Position numbers and translations under genes: made by a program
Source: Streptomyces violaceoruber
GTDB taxonomy: Bacteria; Actinomycetota; Actinomycetes; Streptomycetales; Streptomycetaceae
Direction of reading: 5' to 3'
Length of the DNA: 64,000 nucleotides
NCBI RefSeq assembly: GCF_033406955.1
Contig: NZ_CP137734.1
Span: forward strand, 5,270,001-5,334,000
The notes under the pieces: generated by a model
What the model saw: only the letters and a program-made list of their open reading frames with translations
What the model was told of the DNA's origin: nothing
Databases searched by the model: none
Part shown: one piece after another, positions 33,824 to 42,503 of the stretch
How positions within the stretch are numbered: the stretch's first letter is position 1
Layout of the letters: each line of letters begins with the position of its first letter

Positions 33824-34180
33824 GTGAGCGCCAAGAGAAACGAGCACGGTCCCCAGGACGACAAGCTGCCCATCCGGATGCTGCACGACCGCGTGCTCGT
33901 GCGGCAGGACACCGGCGAGGGCGAGCGGCGTTCGGGGGGCGGCATCCTGATCCCCGCGACGGCGGCCGTCGGCAAGCGGCTGGCCTGGGCCGAGGTGGTC
34001 GCGGTCGGTCAGAACGTACGGACCGTGGAGCCGGGCGACCGGGTGCTGTACGACCCGGAGGACCGTGCCGAGGTCGAGGTGCGGGGTGTGGGCTACGTGC
34101 TCATGCGCGAGCGTGATCTGCACGCCGTGGCGGCGGACCGGTTCGAGGGGTCGGAGGACTCCACCGGGCTGTATCTCTGA
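33824..34180 (+). CDS. GroES-like Cpn10 paralogue
   Basis: The 118-aa protein has the Cpn10 fold: LPIRMLHDRVLVRQD, SGGGILIPATA and the barrel strand RVLYDPEDRAEVEVRGVGYVLMRERDL. It has an N-terminal extension and a C-terminal tail absent from classical GroES, no GroEL gene beside it, and a modified mobile loop (GEGERRSGGGILIP). It may be a specialised co-chaperonin or a degenerate paralogue. The start is GTG 33824. Confidence 0.85.
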   Translation: MSAKRNEHGPQDDKLPIRMLHDRVLVRQDTGEGERRSGGGILIPATAAVGKRLAWAEVVAVGQNVRTVEPGDRVLYDPEDRAEVEVRGVGYVLMRERDLHAVAADRFEGSEDSTGLYL

Positions 34181-34204
34181 ATCACGGGTCCAGGTCGGAC
34201 TTCA

Positions 34205-34232
34205 GGGGCTGGTGATCAAGGTCACCAGCCCC
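34205..34232 (+). terminator. Terminator after the GroES-like gene
   Basis: GGGGCTGGTGA (34205-34215) pairs perfectly with TCACCAGCCCC (34222-34232) over a 6-base loop, followed by TTTCCCC. It precedes the riboswitch. Confidence 0.88.
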
Positions 34233-34262
34233 TTTCCCCTGCCTTTGCTACCTTGGGAAGCA

Positions 34263-34306
34263 CCCCGACGAGACGCGCCGTACCGGGCTGAAGGCAAAGA
34301 CGACGC
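34263..34306 (+). promoter_or_regulatory. Guanidine-III riboswitch (ykkC-III class)
   Basis: The segment has CCCCGACGAGACGC, GCGCCGTACCGGG and GGCAAAGACGACGC in order. It matches the compact ykkC-III consensus (CCGGACGAGG, GCGCCGTACCCGG, GGACAAGACGGCGC) closely, including the pseudoknot-forming CCG/CGG and GCGCCG elements. It lies 34 bases before the ATG of an SMR exporter, the classic target gene, and its 3' strand is near the ribosome site. Guanidine binding would expose the site and allow export. Confidence 0.88.
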
Positions 34307-34340
34307 ACCACCGTTCAGTTCGTTCACGGAGGTGCCCGTC

Positions 34341-34661
34341 ATGGCGTGGGTTCTGTTGTTCGTCGCCGGTCTGCTCGAGGTCGGCTGGTCGATCGGGATG
34401 AAGTACACCGACGGTTTCACCCGGCTGTGGCCGAGCGTGTTCACCGGTGCCGGGATCGTCGCGAGCATGATGCTGCTGTCGTACGCGGCGCGGACGCTGC
34501 CCATCGGTACCGCCTACGGCGTGTGGGTGGGGATCGGTGCGGCCGGGGCGGCGGTGCTCGGCATGGTGGTGCTGGGGGAGCCGGCGACCGCCGCCCGGAT
34601 CTTCTTCATCTGTCTGCTGCTGGTCGCCGTGGTGGGTCTCAAGGCGACCTCCGGTCACTGA
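34341..34661 (+). CDS. gdx: SMR-family guanidinium exporter (Gdx/SugE)
   Basis: The 106-aa protein has four membrane helices and the SMR glutamate (Glu13 in LLFVAGLLEVGWSIGMK). The sequence WSIGMKYTDGFTRLWPS is typical of the SugE/Gdx subgroup that exports guanidinium rather than large quaternary drugs. The guanidine-III riboswitch upstream supports this. GGAGG precedes ATG 34341. Its 3' end overlaps the convergent PBP gene by 7 bases. Confidence 0.93.
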   Translation: MAWVLLFVAGLLEVGWSIGMKYTDGFTRLWPSVFTGAGIVASMMLLSYAARTLPIGTAYGVWVGIGAAGAAVLGMVVLGEPATAARIFFICLLLVAVVGLKATSGH

Positions 34662-37111
34662 CGCCTGGGTGTGACGGGGATGCCGGGGAATCCGGTGTTC
34701 GAGTCCCCGCCGCCCGCGCCGTCGGTGTCTCCGCCGCCCGGCCCCGTGCCGCCGTTCGAGGAGTCGTCGCCGCCCGAGTCGCCGCCGCCCGTGGGGCCCG
34801 GCTCGGTGCTGGGGCCGCCGGTGGAGGGGGTCCCGCCGCCGGTCGACGGGGGGTCGGACTCGGTGCCGCCGTCGTCGCCGGGCGGGGTGCTGCCGCTGTC
34901 GGAGTCGCCGGGGGTTTCGGAGCCGGTGCCGTCCTCGTCGGCGTCGCCCGGCCCGTCGGAGGCCTCGCCGCTGCCGCTCTCGTCGCCGTCGCCCGGTTCG
35001 TCCGAGGCGTCGCTGCTCGGGGGCGCGGTGACGTCGGCGCCGTCCTGGAGCTGGAGGTCGAAGTCGGCGGCCGGTTCGCCCTTGAGGGCGTTGCGGGTGT
35101 ACTGGCTCCAGATCTCGGCGGGGGCGCCGCCGCCGTTGATACGGGCGAGGCCCATGGCGCCGTACAGGGGCTTGTGGGCGGCGGTCTTCGGGTCCTGGCC
35201 CATGACGGCGACGACGGTGGCCAGGTCGGGGGTGTAGCCGGCGAACCAGGCGGCGGTGTCCTCCTCGGCGGTGCCGGTCTTGGCCGCGGCGGGGCGCCCG
35301 GCGGCCTGGGCGGCGGTGGCGGTGCCGTTCTGGACGACGCTGCGCAGGACGGACGTGGTGGTGTCGGCGGACTCGCGGCTGACGGCCTGGTGCTCGCGCC
35401 GCTCGGGCAGCTCGACCTCCTGCTTGCCGTCCTTCATGACCTTCTCGACCAGCGTGTAGGTGCTGTGCCTGCCGTGGTTGGCGAGGGTCGCGTAGGCCTC
35501 GGCCATGTCGAGGGGGCTGGCGGTGGCGACGCCGAGGGCGATGGAGGGGGAGGGGGTCAGCTCGGGGGTGTCGGGGGAGAGTCCGAGGTCGATCGCGGTC
35601 TGCTTGACCTTGTCGGAGCCGACGTCGACGGCCATCTGGGCGTACACGGCGTTGATGGACTTGTCGGTGGCCTCGCGGACGGTGACGTGGCCGTAGTCGC
35701 GGTGGTCCTCGTTCTCCGGGGCGTAGCGGCCGCCGCTCCAGCCCTGGACGGGGCGTTCGCTGGTGCCGTCGTAGCGGGTGTTGGGGTTGATCATCTGTCC
35801 GCTCTGCGTCTCGGAGTGGTTCTCCACGGCGGACGTGAACACGAAGGGCTTGAAGGTGGAGCCGACCTGGAAGTCACGGCGGACGGCGTTGGGCGTGTAC
35901 TGCTTGACGTAGTCGATGCCGTTGTACATCGCGACGACCTTGCCGGTCTTCGGGTCGACGGAGGCGCCGCCGGCGCGGACGTAGGTGTCGACCTTGCGTT
36001 CCTTCTTGTCGAGCTGGGACATCAGCTTGTCGTCGACGGCCTTGACGAAGGCGTCCTGCTTGTCCTTCTGGAGGGTGGTGGTGATGCGGTAGCCGCCGCG
36101 GCCGAGTTCCTCCTCGTCGACGATGTCGTTCTCGATCAGGTACTTCTTGACGATGTTGACGACGTAGCCGCGCTGTCCGGACATGTTGGTGGAGATGGTG
36201 GACTGCTTGGGCTTGGGGAACTTCGCGGCGGCGCGCTCGGAGGGGCTGATCCAGCCCTTGTCGGCCATGCCGTTCATGACGTACTTCCAGCGGGCCTCGG
36301 CGGCGGGCCGGTTCTCGGGGTGGGCGACGACGTCGTACTGGCTGGGGGCGTTGAGCAGGGACGCGAGGTAGGCGCCCTGGGCGGCGGTGAGGTCCTTGGC
36401 GTCGACGCCGAAGTAGGCCTGGGCGGCGGCCTGGATGCCGTAGGCGCCGCGGCCGAAGAAGCTGGTGTTGAGGTAGCCCTCGAGGATCTCGCTCTTGCTC
36501 TTCTCCCGGTCGAGCTTGATCGAGATGAAGAACTCCTTCACCTTGCGGGTGACGGTCTGGTCCTGGGCCAGGTAGTAGTTCTTGACGTACTGCTGGGTGA
36601 TGGTGGAGCCGGACTGCTTGCCCTTGCCGGTGGCGGTGTTCCAGCCGGCCCGGACCATCGCCATGGGGTCGATGGCGGACTCGCTGTAGAAGTCGCGGTC
36701 CTCGGCGGCGAGGACCGCGTGCTGGGCGTCCTTGGAGATGCGGGCGAGGCCGACGCTCTCGCGGTTGACCTCGCCGTCGCGGGCGAGGACGCTGCCGTCG
36801 GCGTACAGGTAGACGTTGGACTGCTTGGTGGCGAGCGCGTTGGCGGCGGGGATCTGCACGAGGTGGTAGCCGAGGAAGAAGCCGCCGACGATCAGCAGCA
36901 GGCCGACGACGACGGTGCTCAGCACGATGCGCCAGGTCGGGATCAGCCGGCGCCATCCGGTGCGCTTGGGCCGCTTGGGCTTCTTCGCCTTCCCGGGTTC
37001 CGCGGGCGTTCCGGGCGTCGCCTGTTCCCCCGTCTGCCCCTCGCCGGCCGCCTGGGGCTCTCTCGGGGCCCAGCCCTGGTTCGGGGGCTGCGGCTGCGGC
37101 TCGTCGCTCAT
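34655..37111 (-). CDS. Class A penicillin-binding protein (GT51 + transpeptidase)
   Basis: The 818-aa enzyme has a Pro/Lys-rich cytoplasmic start and one membrane segment (about 60-82). The GT51 domain has AAEDRDFYSES with catalytic Glu137, and GKGKQSGSTITQQYVKN. The transpeptidase has STFKP (Ser about 418), SIN and KTGT. The tail of about 150 residues is Asp/Gly/Ser/Pro-rich, acidic and probably disordered outside the membrane. It polymerises and cross-links peptidoglycan. I chose ATG 37111; the longer frame upstream is non-coding. The tail ends FPGIPVTPRRQ. Confidence 0.95.
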   Translation of the reverse strand: MSDEPQPQPPNQGWAPREPQAAGEGQTGEQATPGTPAEPGKAKKPKRPKRTGWRRLIPTWRIVLSTVVVGLLLIVGGFFLGYHLVQIPAANALATKQSNVYLYADGSVLARDGEVNRESVGLARISKDAQHAVLAAEDRDFYSESAIDPMAMVRAGWNTATGKGKQSGSTITQQYVKNYYLAQDQTVTRKVKEFFISIKLDREKSKSEILEGYLNTSFFGRGAYGIQAAAQAYFGVDAKDLTAAQGAYLASLLNAPSQYDVVAHPENRPAAEARWKYVMNGMADKGWISPSERAAAKFPKPKQSTISTNMSGQRGYVVNIVKKYLIENDIVDEEELGRGGYRITTTLQKDKQDAFVKAVDDKLMSQLDKKERKVDTYVRAGGASVDPKTGKVVAMYNGIDYVKQYTPNAVRRDFQVGSTFKPFVFTSAVENHSETQSGQMINPNTRYDGTSERPVQGWSGGRYAPENEDHRDYGHVTVREATDKSINAVYAQMAVDVGSDKVKQTAIDLGLSPDTPELTPSPSIALGVATASPLDMAEAYATLANHGRHSTYTLVEKVMKDGKQEVELPERREHQAVSRESADTTTSVLRSVVQNGTATAAQAAGRPAAAKTGTAEEDTAAWFAGYTPDLATVVAVMGQDPKTAAHKPLYGAMGLARINGGGAPAEIWSQYTRNALKGEPAADFDLQLQDGADVTAPPSSDASDEPGDGDESGSGEASDGPGDADEDGTGSETPGDSDSGSTPPGDDGGTESDPPSTGGGTPSTGGPSTEPGPTGGGDSGGDDSSNGGTGPGGGDTDGAGGGDSNTGFPGIPVTPRRQ

Positions 37112-37304
37112 CTCGTGCACGGACTCCTGTTTCGGCTTCTGCTTCGCTTCGTACGGTTTTCGGAACGTCTGAGTTTCTTCTGGTGAAGACTCTCGCACCG
37201 CGGGTTCCGTTCCCACCCGACGGCACACCCGTGAAATTCCGTGGCAGGGGCCCCGGGGGCGCACTAGGCTCCTGCGCTTTGGTGCCGGTCGGAGGGGGAG
37301 GGCT

Positions 37305-38111
37305 GTGAGTGCGGGCTCGGGGCGGTTGTACGTGGCCGTCGCGGCGGGGGGATTCCGACGGTACGCGACGTATCGGGCGGCCACCGCCGCCGGGGTGTTC
37401 ACCAATACGGTCTTCGGTTTGATCCTGGTTTACACCTATCTGGCCCTGTGGGACGAGAAGCCGCAGCTCGGAGGATACGACCAGGCGCAGGCCGTGACGT
37501 TCGTGTGGCTGGGGCAGGCGCTGCTGGCGGCGCTGGCGATCGGGGGCGGCGGGTTCGAGGACGAGTTGATGGAGCGCATCCGTACGGGTGATGTCGCCGT
37601 CGATCTGTACCGTCCGGCGGATCTTCAGCTGTGGTGGCTGGCGGCGGACGTGGGGCGGGCGGTGTTCCAGTTGCTGGGCCGCGGGGTGGTGCCGTTCGTG
37701 TTCGGGTCGCTGTTCTTCCCGGTGGCGCTGCCCCGGGAGGTGTCCGTGTGGGCGGCGTTCCTGGTGGCGGTGGTGTTGGCGATGGTGGTGGGATTCGCGC
37801 TGCGCTATCTGGTGGCGCTGTCGGCGTTCTGGCTGCTCGACGGCACCGGGGTGACGCAGATGGCGTGGCTGGCGGGGCTGTTCTGCTCGGGGATGCTGCT
37901 GCCGCTGAACGTGTTCCCGGGCGTGCTCGGCGACGTGGTGCGGGCGCTGCCGTGGTCGTCGTTGCTCCAGGGTCCGGCGGACGTGCTGCTGGGGGAGGCG
38001 GATCCGCTGGGGACGTATCTGTTCCAGGCGTCCTGGGCGGTGGCGCTGCTGGCGCTGGGGCGGCTGGTGCAGTCGGCGGCGACGCGACGGGTGGTGGTCC
38101 AGGGTGGCTGA
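37305..38111 (+). CDS. ABC-2-type exporter permease, subunit 1
   Basis: The 268-aa protein has about six membrane helices and matches the DUF990/ABC-2 permease group: FRRYATYRAATAAGVFTNTVFG at the start, then ELMERIRTGDVAVDLYRPADLQ, a conserved cytoplasmic helix. GTG 37305 is preceded by GGAGGGGGA. Its end overlaps the next permease gene by 8 bases. With the next two genes it forms a three-component exporter of unknown substrate. Confidence 0.87.
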   Translation: MSAGSGRLYVAVAAGGFRRYATYRAATAAGVFTNTVFGLILVYTYLALWDEKPQLGGYDQAQAVTFVWLGQALLAALAIGGGGFEDELMERIRTGDVAVDLYRPADLQLWWLAADVGRAVFQLLGRGVVPFVFGSLFFPVALPREVSVWAAFLVAVVLAMVVGFALRYLVALSAFWLLDGTGVTQMAWLAGLFCSGMLLPLNVFPGVLGDVVRALPWSSLLQGPADVLLGEADPLGTYLFQASWAVALLALGRLVQSAATRRVVVQGG

Positions 38112-38982
38112 GGTGGCAGAGACGGCCGAGGCGGCGGAGGCGGCCGAGGCGGCCCGGACGGGGGTACGGCGCGGGCGCGTCGTCGAGGGGGTGCGCGCGT
38201 ACGGGCTGATCGCCGGGATGTGGATCAGGTCGACGATGGCGTACCGGACGTCGTTCGCGCTGACGGCGTTCGGGAACTTCGCGATGACCGCGCTGGACTT
38301 CGTGGCGATCCTGCTGATGTTCTCCCGGGTGGACGCGCTGGGCGGCTACTCGCTGCCCGAGGTGGCGTTCCTGTACGGGTTGTCGGGGGTGTCGTTCGGG
38401 CTGGCCGACCTGGCGATCGGCTCCATGGAACGGCTGGGCCGCCGGGTGCGCGACGGCACGCTGGACACGCTGCTGGTGCGTCCGGCGCCGGTGCTGGCGC
38501 AGGTGGCGGCGGACCGGTTCGCGCTGCGCCGGCTCGGCCGGGTGGTGCAGGGGCTGCTGGTGCTCGGGTACGCGCTGGTGGTCGTCGACATCGACTGGAC
38601 GGCGGCGAAGGTGCTGCTGCTGCCGGTGGCGCTGATCAGCGGGGCGGGGATCTTCTGCGCGGTGTTCGTGGCGGCGGGGGCGTTCCAGTTCGCGGCGCAG
38701 GACGCCTCGGAGGTGGCCAACGCCTTCACCTACGGCGGTACGACGATGCTGCAGTACCCGCCGACCGTGTTCGCGCTCGACCTGGTGCGCGGGGCGACGT
38801 TCGTGCTGCCGCTGGCGTTCGTGAACTGGCTGCCGGCGAGCTATGTGCTGGGGCGGCCGTATCCGCTGGACCTGCCCGGGTGGGTGGCGTTCACGCCGCC
38901 GCTCGCGGCCGCGGCCTGCTGTGCCCTGGCGGGGCTGGCCTGGCGGGCGGGCCTGCGTTCGTACCGGAGTACGGGGAGCTGA
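38104..38982 (+). CDS. ABC-2-type exporter permease, subunit 2
   Basis: The 292-aa partner permease has an Ala/Glu-rich N-terminal tail (about 18 residues) and then six helices. The conserved cytoplasmic element is ERLGRRVRDGTLDTLLVRPAPVL, paralogous to the LMERIRTGDVAVDLYRP element of subunit 1. It starts with GTG 38104 inside the end of the previous gene, suggesting translational coupling. Confidence 0.87.
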   Translation: MAEVAETAEAAEAAEAARTGVRRGRVVEGVRAYGLIAGMWIRSTMAYRTSFALTAFGNFAMTALDFVAILLMFSRVDALGGYSLPEVAFLYGLSGVSFGLADLAIGSMERLGRRVRDGTLDTLLVRPAPVLAQVAADRFALRRLGRVVQGLLVLGYALVVVDIDWTAAKVLLLPVALISGAGIFCAVFVAAGAFQFAAQDASEVANAFTYGGTTMLQYPPTVFALDLVRGATFVLPLAFVNWLPASYVLGRPYPLDLPGWVAFTPPLAAAACCALAGLAWRAGLRSYRSTGS

Positions 38983-38990
38983 GGGAGCCG

Positions 38991-40055
38991 ATGGAGAGGG
39001 CGGACATGGCGAGGACGGCGGAGGCGGCGGACCCGGCGGGACCGGGACCGGGTACCGCGGCGGGGGCGGAGGCCGCGGCGGAGGCGGAGGCCGACGCCTT
39101 CATCGAGCTGGACGGCGTCGAGAAGGTCTTCGACGTGCGCAGGAAGACGGGCTTCCTGAAGCGCGAGCGGCGGCAGGTGCGGGCGGTGGACGGGCTGTCG
39201 TTCACGGTGTCGCGCGGCGAGATGGTCGGCTACATCGGCCCGAACGGCGCCGGGAAGTCGACGACGATCAAGATGCTCACCGGCATCCTGACGCCGAGCG
39301 GCGGCCGGCTGCGGGTGGCGGGCATCGACCCGTCCCGGGAGCGGATCCGGCTGGCGCACCGCATCGGGGTGGTGTTCGGGCAGCGGACGACGCTGTGGTG
39401 GGACCTGCCGCTGATCGACTCCTACCGGCTGATGCACCGCATGTACCGCATCCCGGACGCCCGTTACCGCGAGAACCTGGACCGCTGTGTCGAACTCCTC
39501 CAGCTCCAGGAGCTGCTCGACGTGCCGGTGCGGCAACTCTCCCTGGGGCAGCGGATGCGCGGCGACATCGCGGCGGCACTGCTGCACGACCCGGAGGTGC
39601 TGTACCTGGACGAGCCGACGATCGGCCTGGACGTGGTGTCCAAGGCCAAGGTGCGGGGTTTCCTACTGGACTTGAACGCCGAGCGCGGCACGACGGTGCT
39701 GCTGACCACGCACGATCTCCAGGACATCGAGCAGCTCTGCTCGCGCGTGATGGTCATCGACCACGGGCGGCTGATGTACGACGGCCGGCTGGAGGGCCTG
39801 CACGAGGCGGGGGAGAGCGAACGCACCCTGGTGGTGGACCTGGAGCGGGAGTTGCCGCCGATCGAGGCGCCGGAGCCGGCCCGGGTGGTGCGGGTGGAGG
39901 GGCCGCGCCAGTGGCTGGCGTTCCCGGCGTCGGAGTCGGCGGCGGGGCTGGCGGCGGGGATCGCGGCCCGGTATCCGCTGGTGGACCTGTCGGTGCGGGA
40001 GCCGGACATCGAGTCGGTGATCGCGAAGATGTACGCGGAACGCGCGGGCGCGTAG
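38991..40055 (+). CDS. ABC exporter ATP-binding subunit (ABC-2 system)
   Basis: The 354-aa ATPase has Walker A GPNGAGKST, signature LSLGQRMRGD, Walker B VLYLDEPT and TTHDLQDIE. The RxQLSLGQRMR form is typical of ATPases paired with DUF990-type permeases. The Ala/Glu-rich first 35 residues are poorly conserved, and ATG 39006 is an alternative start with a better-spaced ribosome site. It follows the two permease genes by 8 bases. It is likely an exporter of lipid, peptide or another envelope compound, which is not determined. Confidence 0.92.
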   Translation: MERADMARTAEAADPAGPGPGTAAGAEAAAEAEADAFIELDGVEKVFDVRRKTGFLKRERRQVRAVDGLSFTVSRGEMVGYIGPNGAGKSTTIKMLTGILTPSGGRLRVAGIDPSRERIRLAHRIGVVFGQRTTLWWDLPLIDSYRLMHRMYRIPDARYRENLDRCVELLQLQELLDVPVRQLSLGQRMRGDIAAALLHDPEVLYLDEPTIGLDVVSKAKVRGFLLDLNAERGTTVLLTTHDLQDIEQLCSRVMVIDHGRLMYDGRLEGLHEAGESERTLVVDLERELPPIEAPEPARVVRVEGPRQWLAFPASESAAGLAAGIAARYPLVDLSVREPDIESVIAKMYAERAGA

Positions 40056-40088
40056 TGTCCGGCGCGGTCACCTCGTAGGCTGCTGTGC

Positions 40089-40922
40089 ATGACCGACGAC
40101 GCCCCGGAACTCCGCGCATCCGACGCCGACCGTGAACGAGTCGCCGAGGTGCTGCGCGACGCCCTCGCCGAGGGCCGCCTGGACATGGCCGAGTTCGAGG
40201 AGCGGCTGGACGCCACCTACAGCGCGCGGACGTACGGGGACCTGGCGCCGATCACCCGGGACCTGCCGGTCGGCGGGGCGGGTGCGGCGCCCCGGGTGTC
40301 GATGACCAAGGAGCCCGAGCGGGACGGGGGCTGGGCGGGGCGGATCACCGGCGGCGAGGGCTCGTCGACCTGGGCGGTCGCCGTGATGTCCGGCTTCCAG
40401 CGCAAGGGGCGCTGGACGGTGCCGAGGCGGTTCAACTGCTTCGCGTTCTGGGGCGGCGGGGAGATCGACCTGCGCGACGCGGACTTCGCGGCGGGCGAGG
40501 TCGTGATCAACTGCGTCGCGATCATGGGCGGGATGAACGTGGTGGTGCCGCCGGGCGTCGAGGTGGTCGTGCGCGGCATCGGCTTCATGGGCGGCTTCGA
40601 CCACAGCGAGGAGGGCGTGCTCGGGGACCCGGGCGCCCCGCGCGTGATCGTGACGGGCTTCGCCTTCTGGGGCGGCGTCGGCGTCGAGCGCAAGGTGACG
40701 CGGGCCGAGCGGCAGCGGCTGAAGGAGGAGCGCCGCCAGGAGAAGCTGGAGCGCCGCCAGGAACGGGAGCGGGAGCGGCTGGAGCGCGGTTCGGGCCGGC
40801 GGGAGCTGGACGCCTCCCGCTCCGACGGCCACGGCCGCCACGGCCTGGATGGGCTGCACGACCTGCACGGCGGCCGCGAGCGCGAGCTGGAACGGGAGCG
40901 CGAGCGGCGCCGGGACACCTGA
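40089..40922 (+). CDS. DUF1707-containing protein with LiaF-like C-terminal domain
   Basis: The 277-aa protein begins with a DUF1707 motif (PELRASDADRERVAEVLRDALAEGRL, then MAEFEERLDATYSARTYGDLAPITRDLP). A beta-rich region follows with FNCFAFWGGGEIDLRDADF and INCVAIMGGMNVVVPPGVEV, typical of cell-wall-active-antibiotic-response (LiaF/YvqF-like) domains. The last 80 residues are a highly charged Arg/Glu coiled coil. It may sense envelope stress. No membrane helix is obvious. Confidence 0.87.
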   Translation: MTDDAPELRASDADRERVAEVLRDALAEGRLDMAEFEERLDATYSARTYGDLAPITRDLPVGGAGAAPRVSMTKEPERDGGWAGRITGGEGSSTWAVAVMSGFQRKGRWTVPRRFNCFAFWGGGEIDLRDADFAAGEVVINCVAIMGGMNVVVPPGVEVVVRGIGFMGGFDHSEEGVLGDPGAPRVIVTGFAFWGGVGVERKVTRAERQRLKEERRQEKLERRQERERERLERGSGRRELDASRSDGHGRHGLDGLHDLHGGRERELERERERRRDT

Positions 40923-40949
40923 GCGCCGCCCTCCGCTCCGGCCGGTGCG

Positions 40950-42314
40950 CTACGCCTTGACCGGCGCCGCGCCTTTCAGCGCGGCCAGGTCGATGACCGC
41001 GCCCATGCGCGCGTACCCCTTGTCGCCGGGGTGCAGGTGGTCGCCGCTGTCGTAGTCGGAGCGCATCCGGCGCGGGTCGTACGGGTCGCGCAGGGCCTTG
41101 TCGAAGTCGACGACCGTGTCGAAGACCCGGCCGGAGCGGATCTCCTCGTTGACCTCCTGCCGCATCGTCTCGCGGGCCTCGGTGTAGCCGCCGTAGCCGC
41201 CGAACGGCGTGATCGTGGCGCCGACGACCCGCAGTCCCCGGGCGTGCGCCCGGTCGACGAGGGTGCGCAGGCCGGTGAGGATGGCGTCGCGGTCGGCGAG
41301 TTCCGGGCTGTTCAGGACGTCGTTGACGCCGAGGACGACGACGACGGCCTTGACGTTGGTGCGTTCCAGCACGTCCCGCTGGAACCGGCTCAGTCCGCTC
41401 GGGTTGTCGGCCGGCCGCCCCGGCCTGCTGGTCAGGAGCCGGTTGCCGCTGATGCCCTCGTTGACGACGCTGTAGCGGGGCGTGTCCCGGCCGTCGCCCG
41501 CCGCCTCGTGCAGGCGTGCGGCGAGGACGTCGGTCCAGCGGTGGTTGGCGTCGCTCTGCGAGCGGGCGCCGTCGGTGATGGAGTCGCCGAACGCCACGAC
41601 CGTGCCGTCGGCCTCGTGGCTCAGCACGTCGAGGGCGGTCAGGTAGCGCCAGTAGGGCGTGGGGGTGGTGTACGCGACGGCGGTGACGTCCGCCGTGCGG
41701 TCGCCGTCGGCCAGGTAGCTGGTCTGCCGGGCCTGCGGATGGTAGGTCACCGGCCCGGACGGGATGGGGGAGTACGTGGTGACCAGGACGTTCGCCCCGT
41801 AGGGGATGGCGAGGCGGGCGGTGTCGCTCATCACCTGGCCGCCCGCCGGGATGATCACCCGGGCGCTGCCGCCGAAGGTGAGCCGGCGCATGGTGTCGGC
41901 GATCGCGGCGGCGGTGTCGGGCCCGGCGGCCAGGGCGATCGAGGCGTGTGTGACGGTCAGCGGCGATTGCCCGTACAGGTTCGAGAGGGTGATCCGCGCG
42001 CCGGTGCCGCCGACCGAGGTGTGCACGACGTTGCGCACGGAGCGGCCCGCCAGGCCGGTCGTCTCGGTGCCCGGCTCGGCCGCGGCCGGTGCGGTGGCCC
42101 AGGCGCCCACCCAGGCACCGGTGGACGCGGGGGCGGCGTCTCCTCGTGGGAGACGGCCTCCGGCCTGCAACGCGTGGTCCCTGCTGCCGTCGTCCGCGGA
42201 CGCTCCGGCGTATATGGCCGCGGAGATCGCCACTATCAGGGTGACGATCGCCGCGAGCAGGGCACGGTGCTTGGTGGGGGGCGCCCCCGCACCCCCGTCA
42301 CGACCCCGGGTCAT
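40950..42314 (-). CDS. Secreted SGNH/GDSL-family hydrolase
   Basis: The 454-aa protein has an N-terminal hydrophobic segment (signal or anchor, about 19-40). An accessory beta-domain is followed by the SGNH hydrolase domain. Block I is VAFGDSITDGA (nucleophile Ser), block II EGISGNRLL (Gly), block III LGVNDVLN (Asn), and block V SGDHLHPGDKGY (Asp/His). It should be an extracellular esterase or lipase. ATG 42314 has GGAGAA nine bases upstream. It is divergent from the DUF445 gene. Confidence 0.92.
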   Translation of the reverse strand: MTRGRDGGAGAPPTKHRALLAAIVTLIVAISAAIYAGASADDGSRDHALQAGGRLPRGDAAPASTGAWVGAWATAPAAAEPGTETTGLAGRSVRNVVHTSVGGTGARITLSNLYGQSPLTVTHASIALAAGPDTAAAIADTMRRLTFGGSARVIIPAGGQVMSDTARLAIPYGANVLVTTYSPIPSGPVTYHPQARQTSYLADGDRTADVTAVAYTTPTPYWRYLTALDVLSHEADGTVVAFGDSITDGARSQSDANHRWTDVLAARLHEAAGDGRDTPRYSVVNEGISGNRLLTSRPGRPADNPSGLSRFQRDVLERTNVKAVVVVLGVNDVLNSPELADRDAILTGLRTLVDRAHARGLRVVGATITPFGGYGGYTEARETMRQEVNEEIRSGRVFDTVVDFDKALRDPYDPRRMRSDYDSGDHLHPGDKGYARMGAVIDLAALKGAAPVKA

Positions 42315-42503
42315 GCTGTGCTGTTCTCCTCGGGCGAGGGGAGCCCCGAGGCTCCGGTCCGATGAACCCATGATGCGTCATGGGCGGAGGAAAGGCCGCA
42401 GAAGCCGCGGGCGTTCCCCCTCCCGGACAGACGCCGGGAACTTGTGTTCCGTTCCGGGAGTCGGTCAGGAAGGGACAATGTGTGAGGGACGTATCAGCGA
42501 ACG

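Noticed and set aside
34346..37186. 946-codon plus-strand open frame opposite the PBP gene
   Set aside because: It is an antisense shadow of a GC-rich gene. The sequence is Gly/Val-rich with no domain, and the minus-strand PBP has full catalytic motifs.
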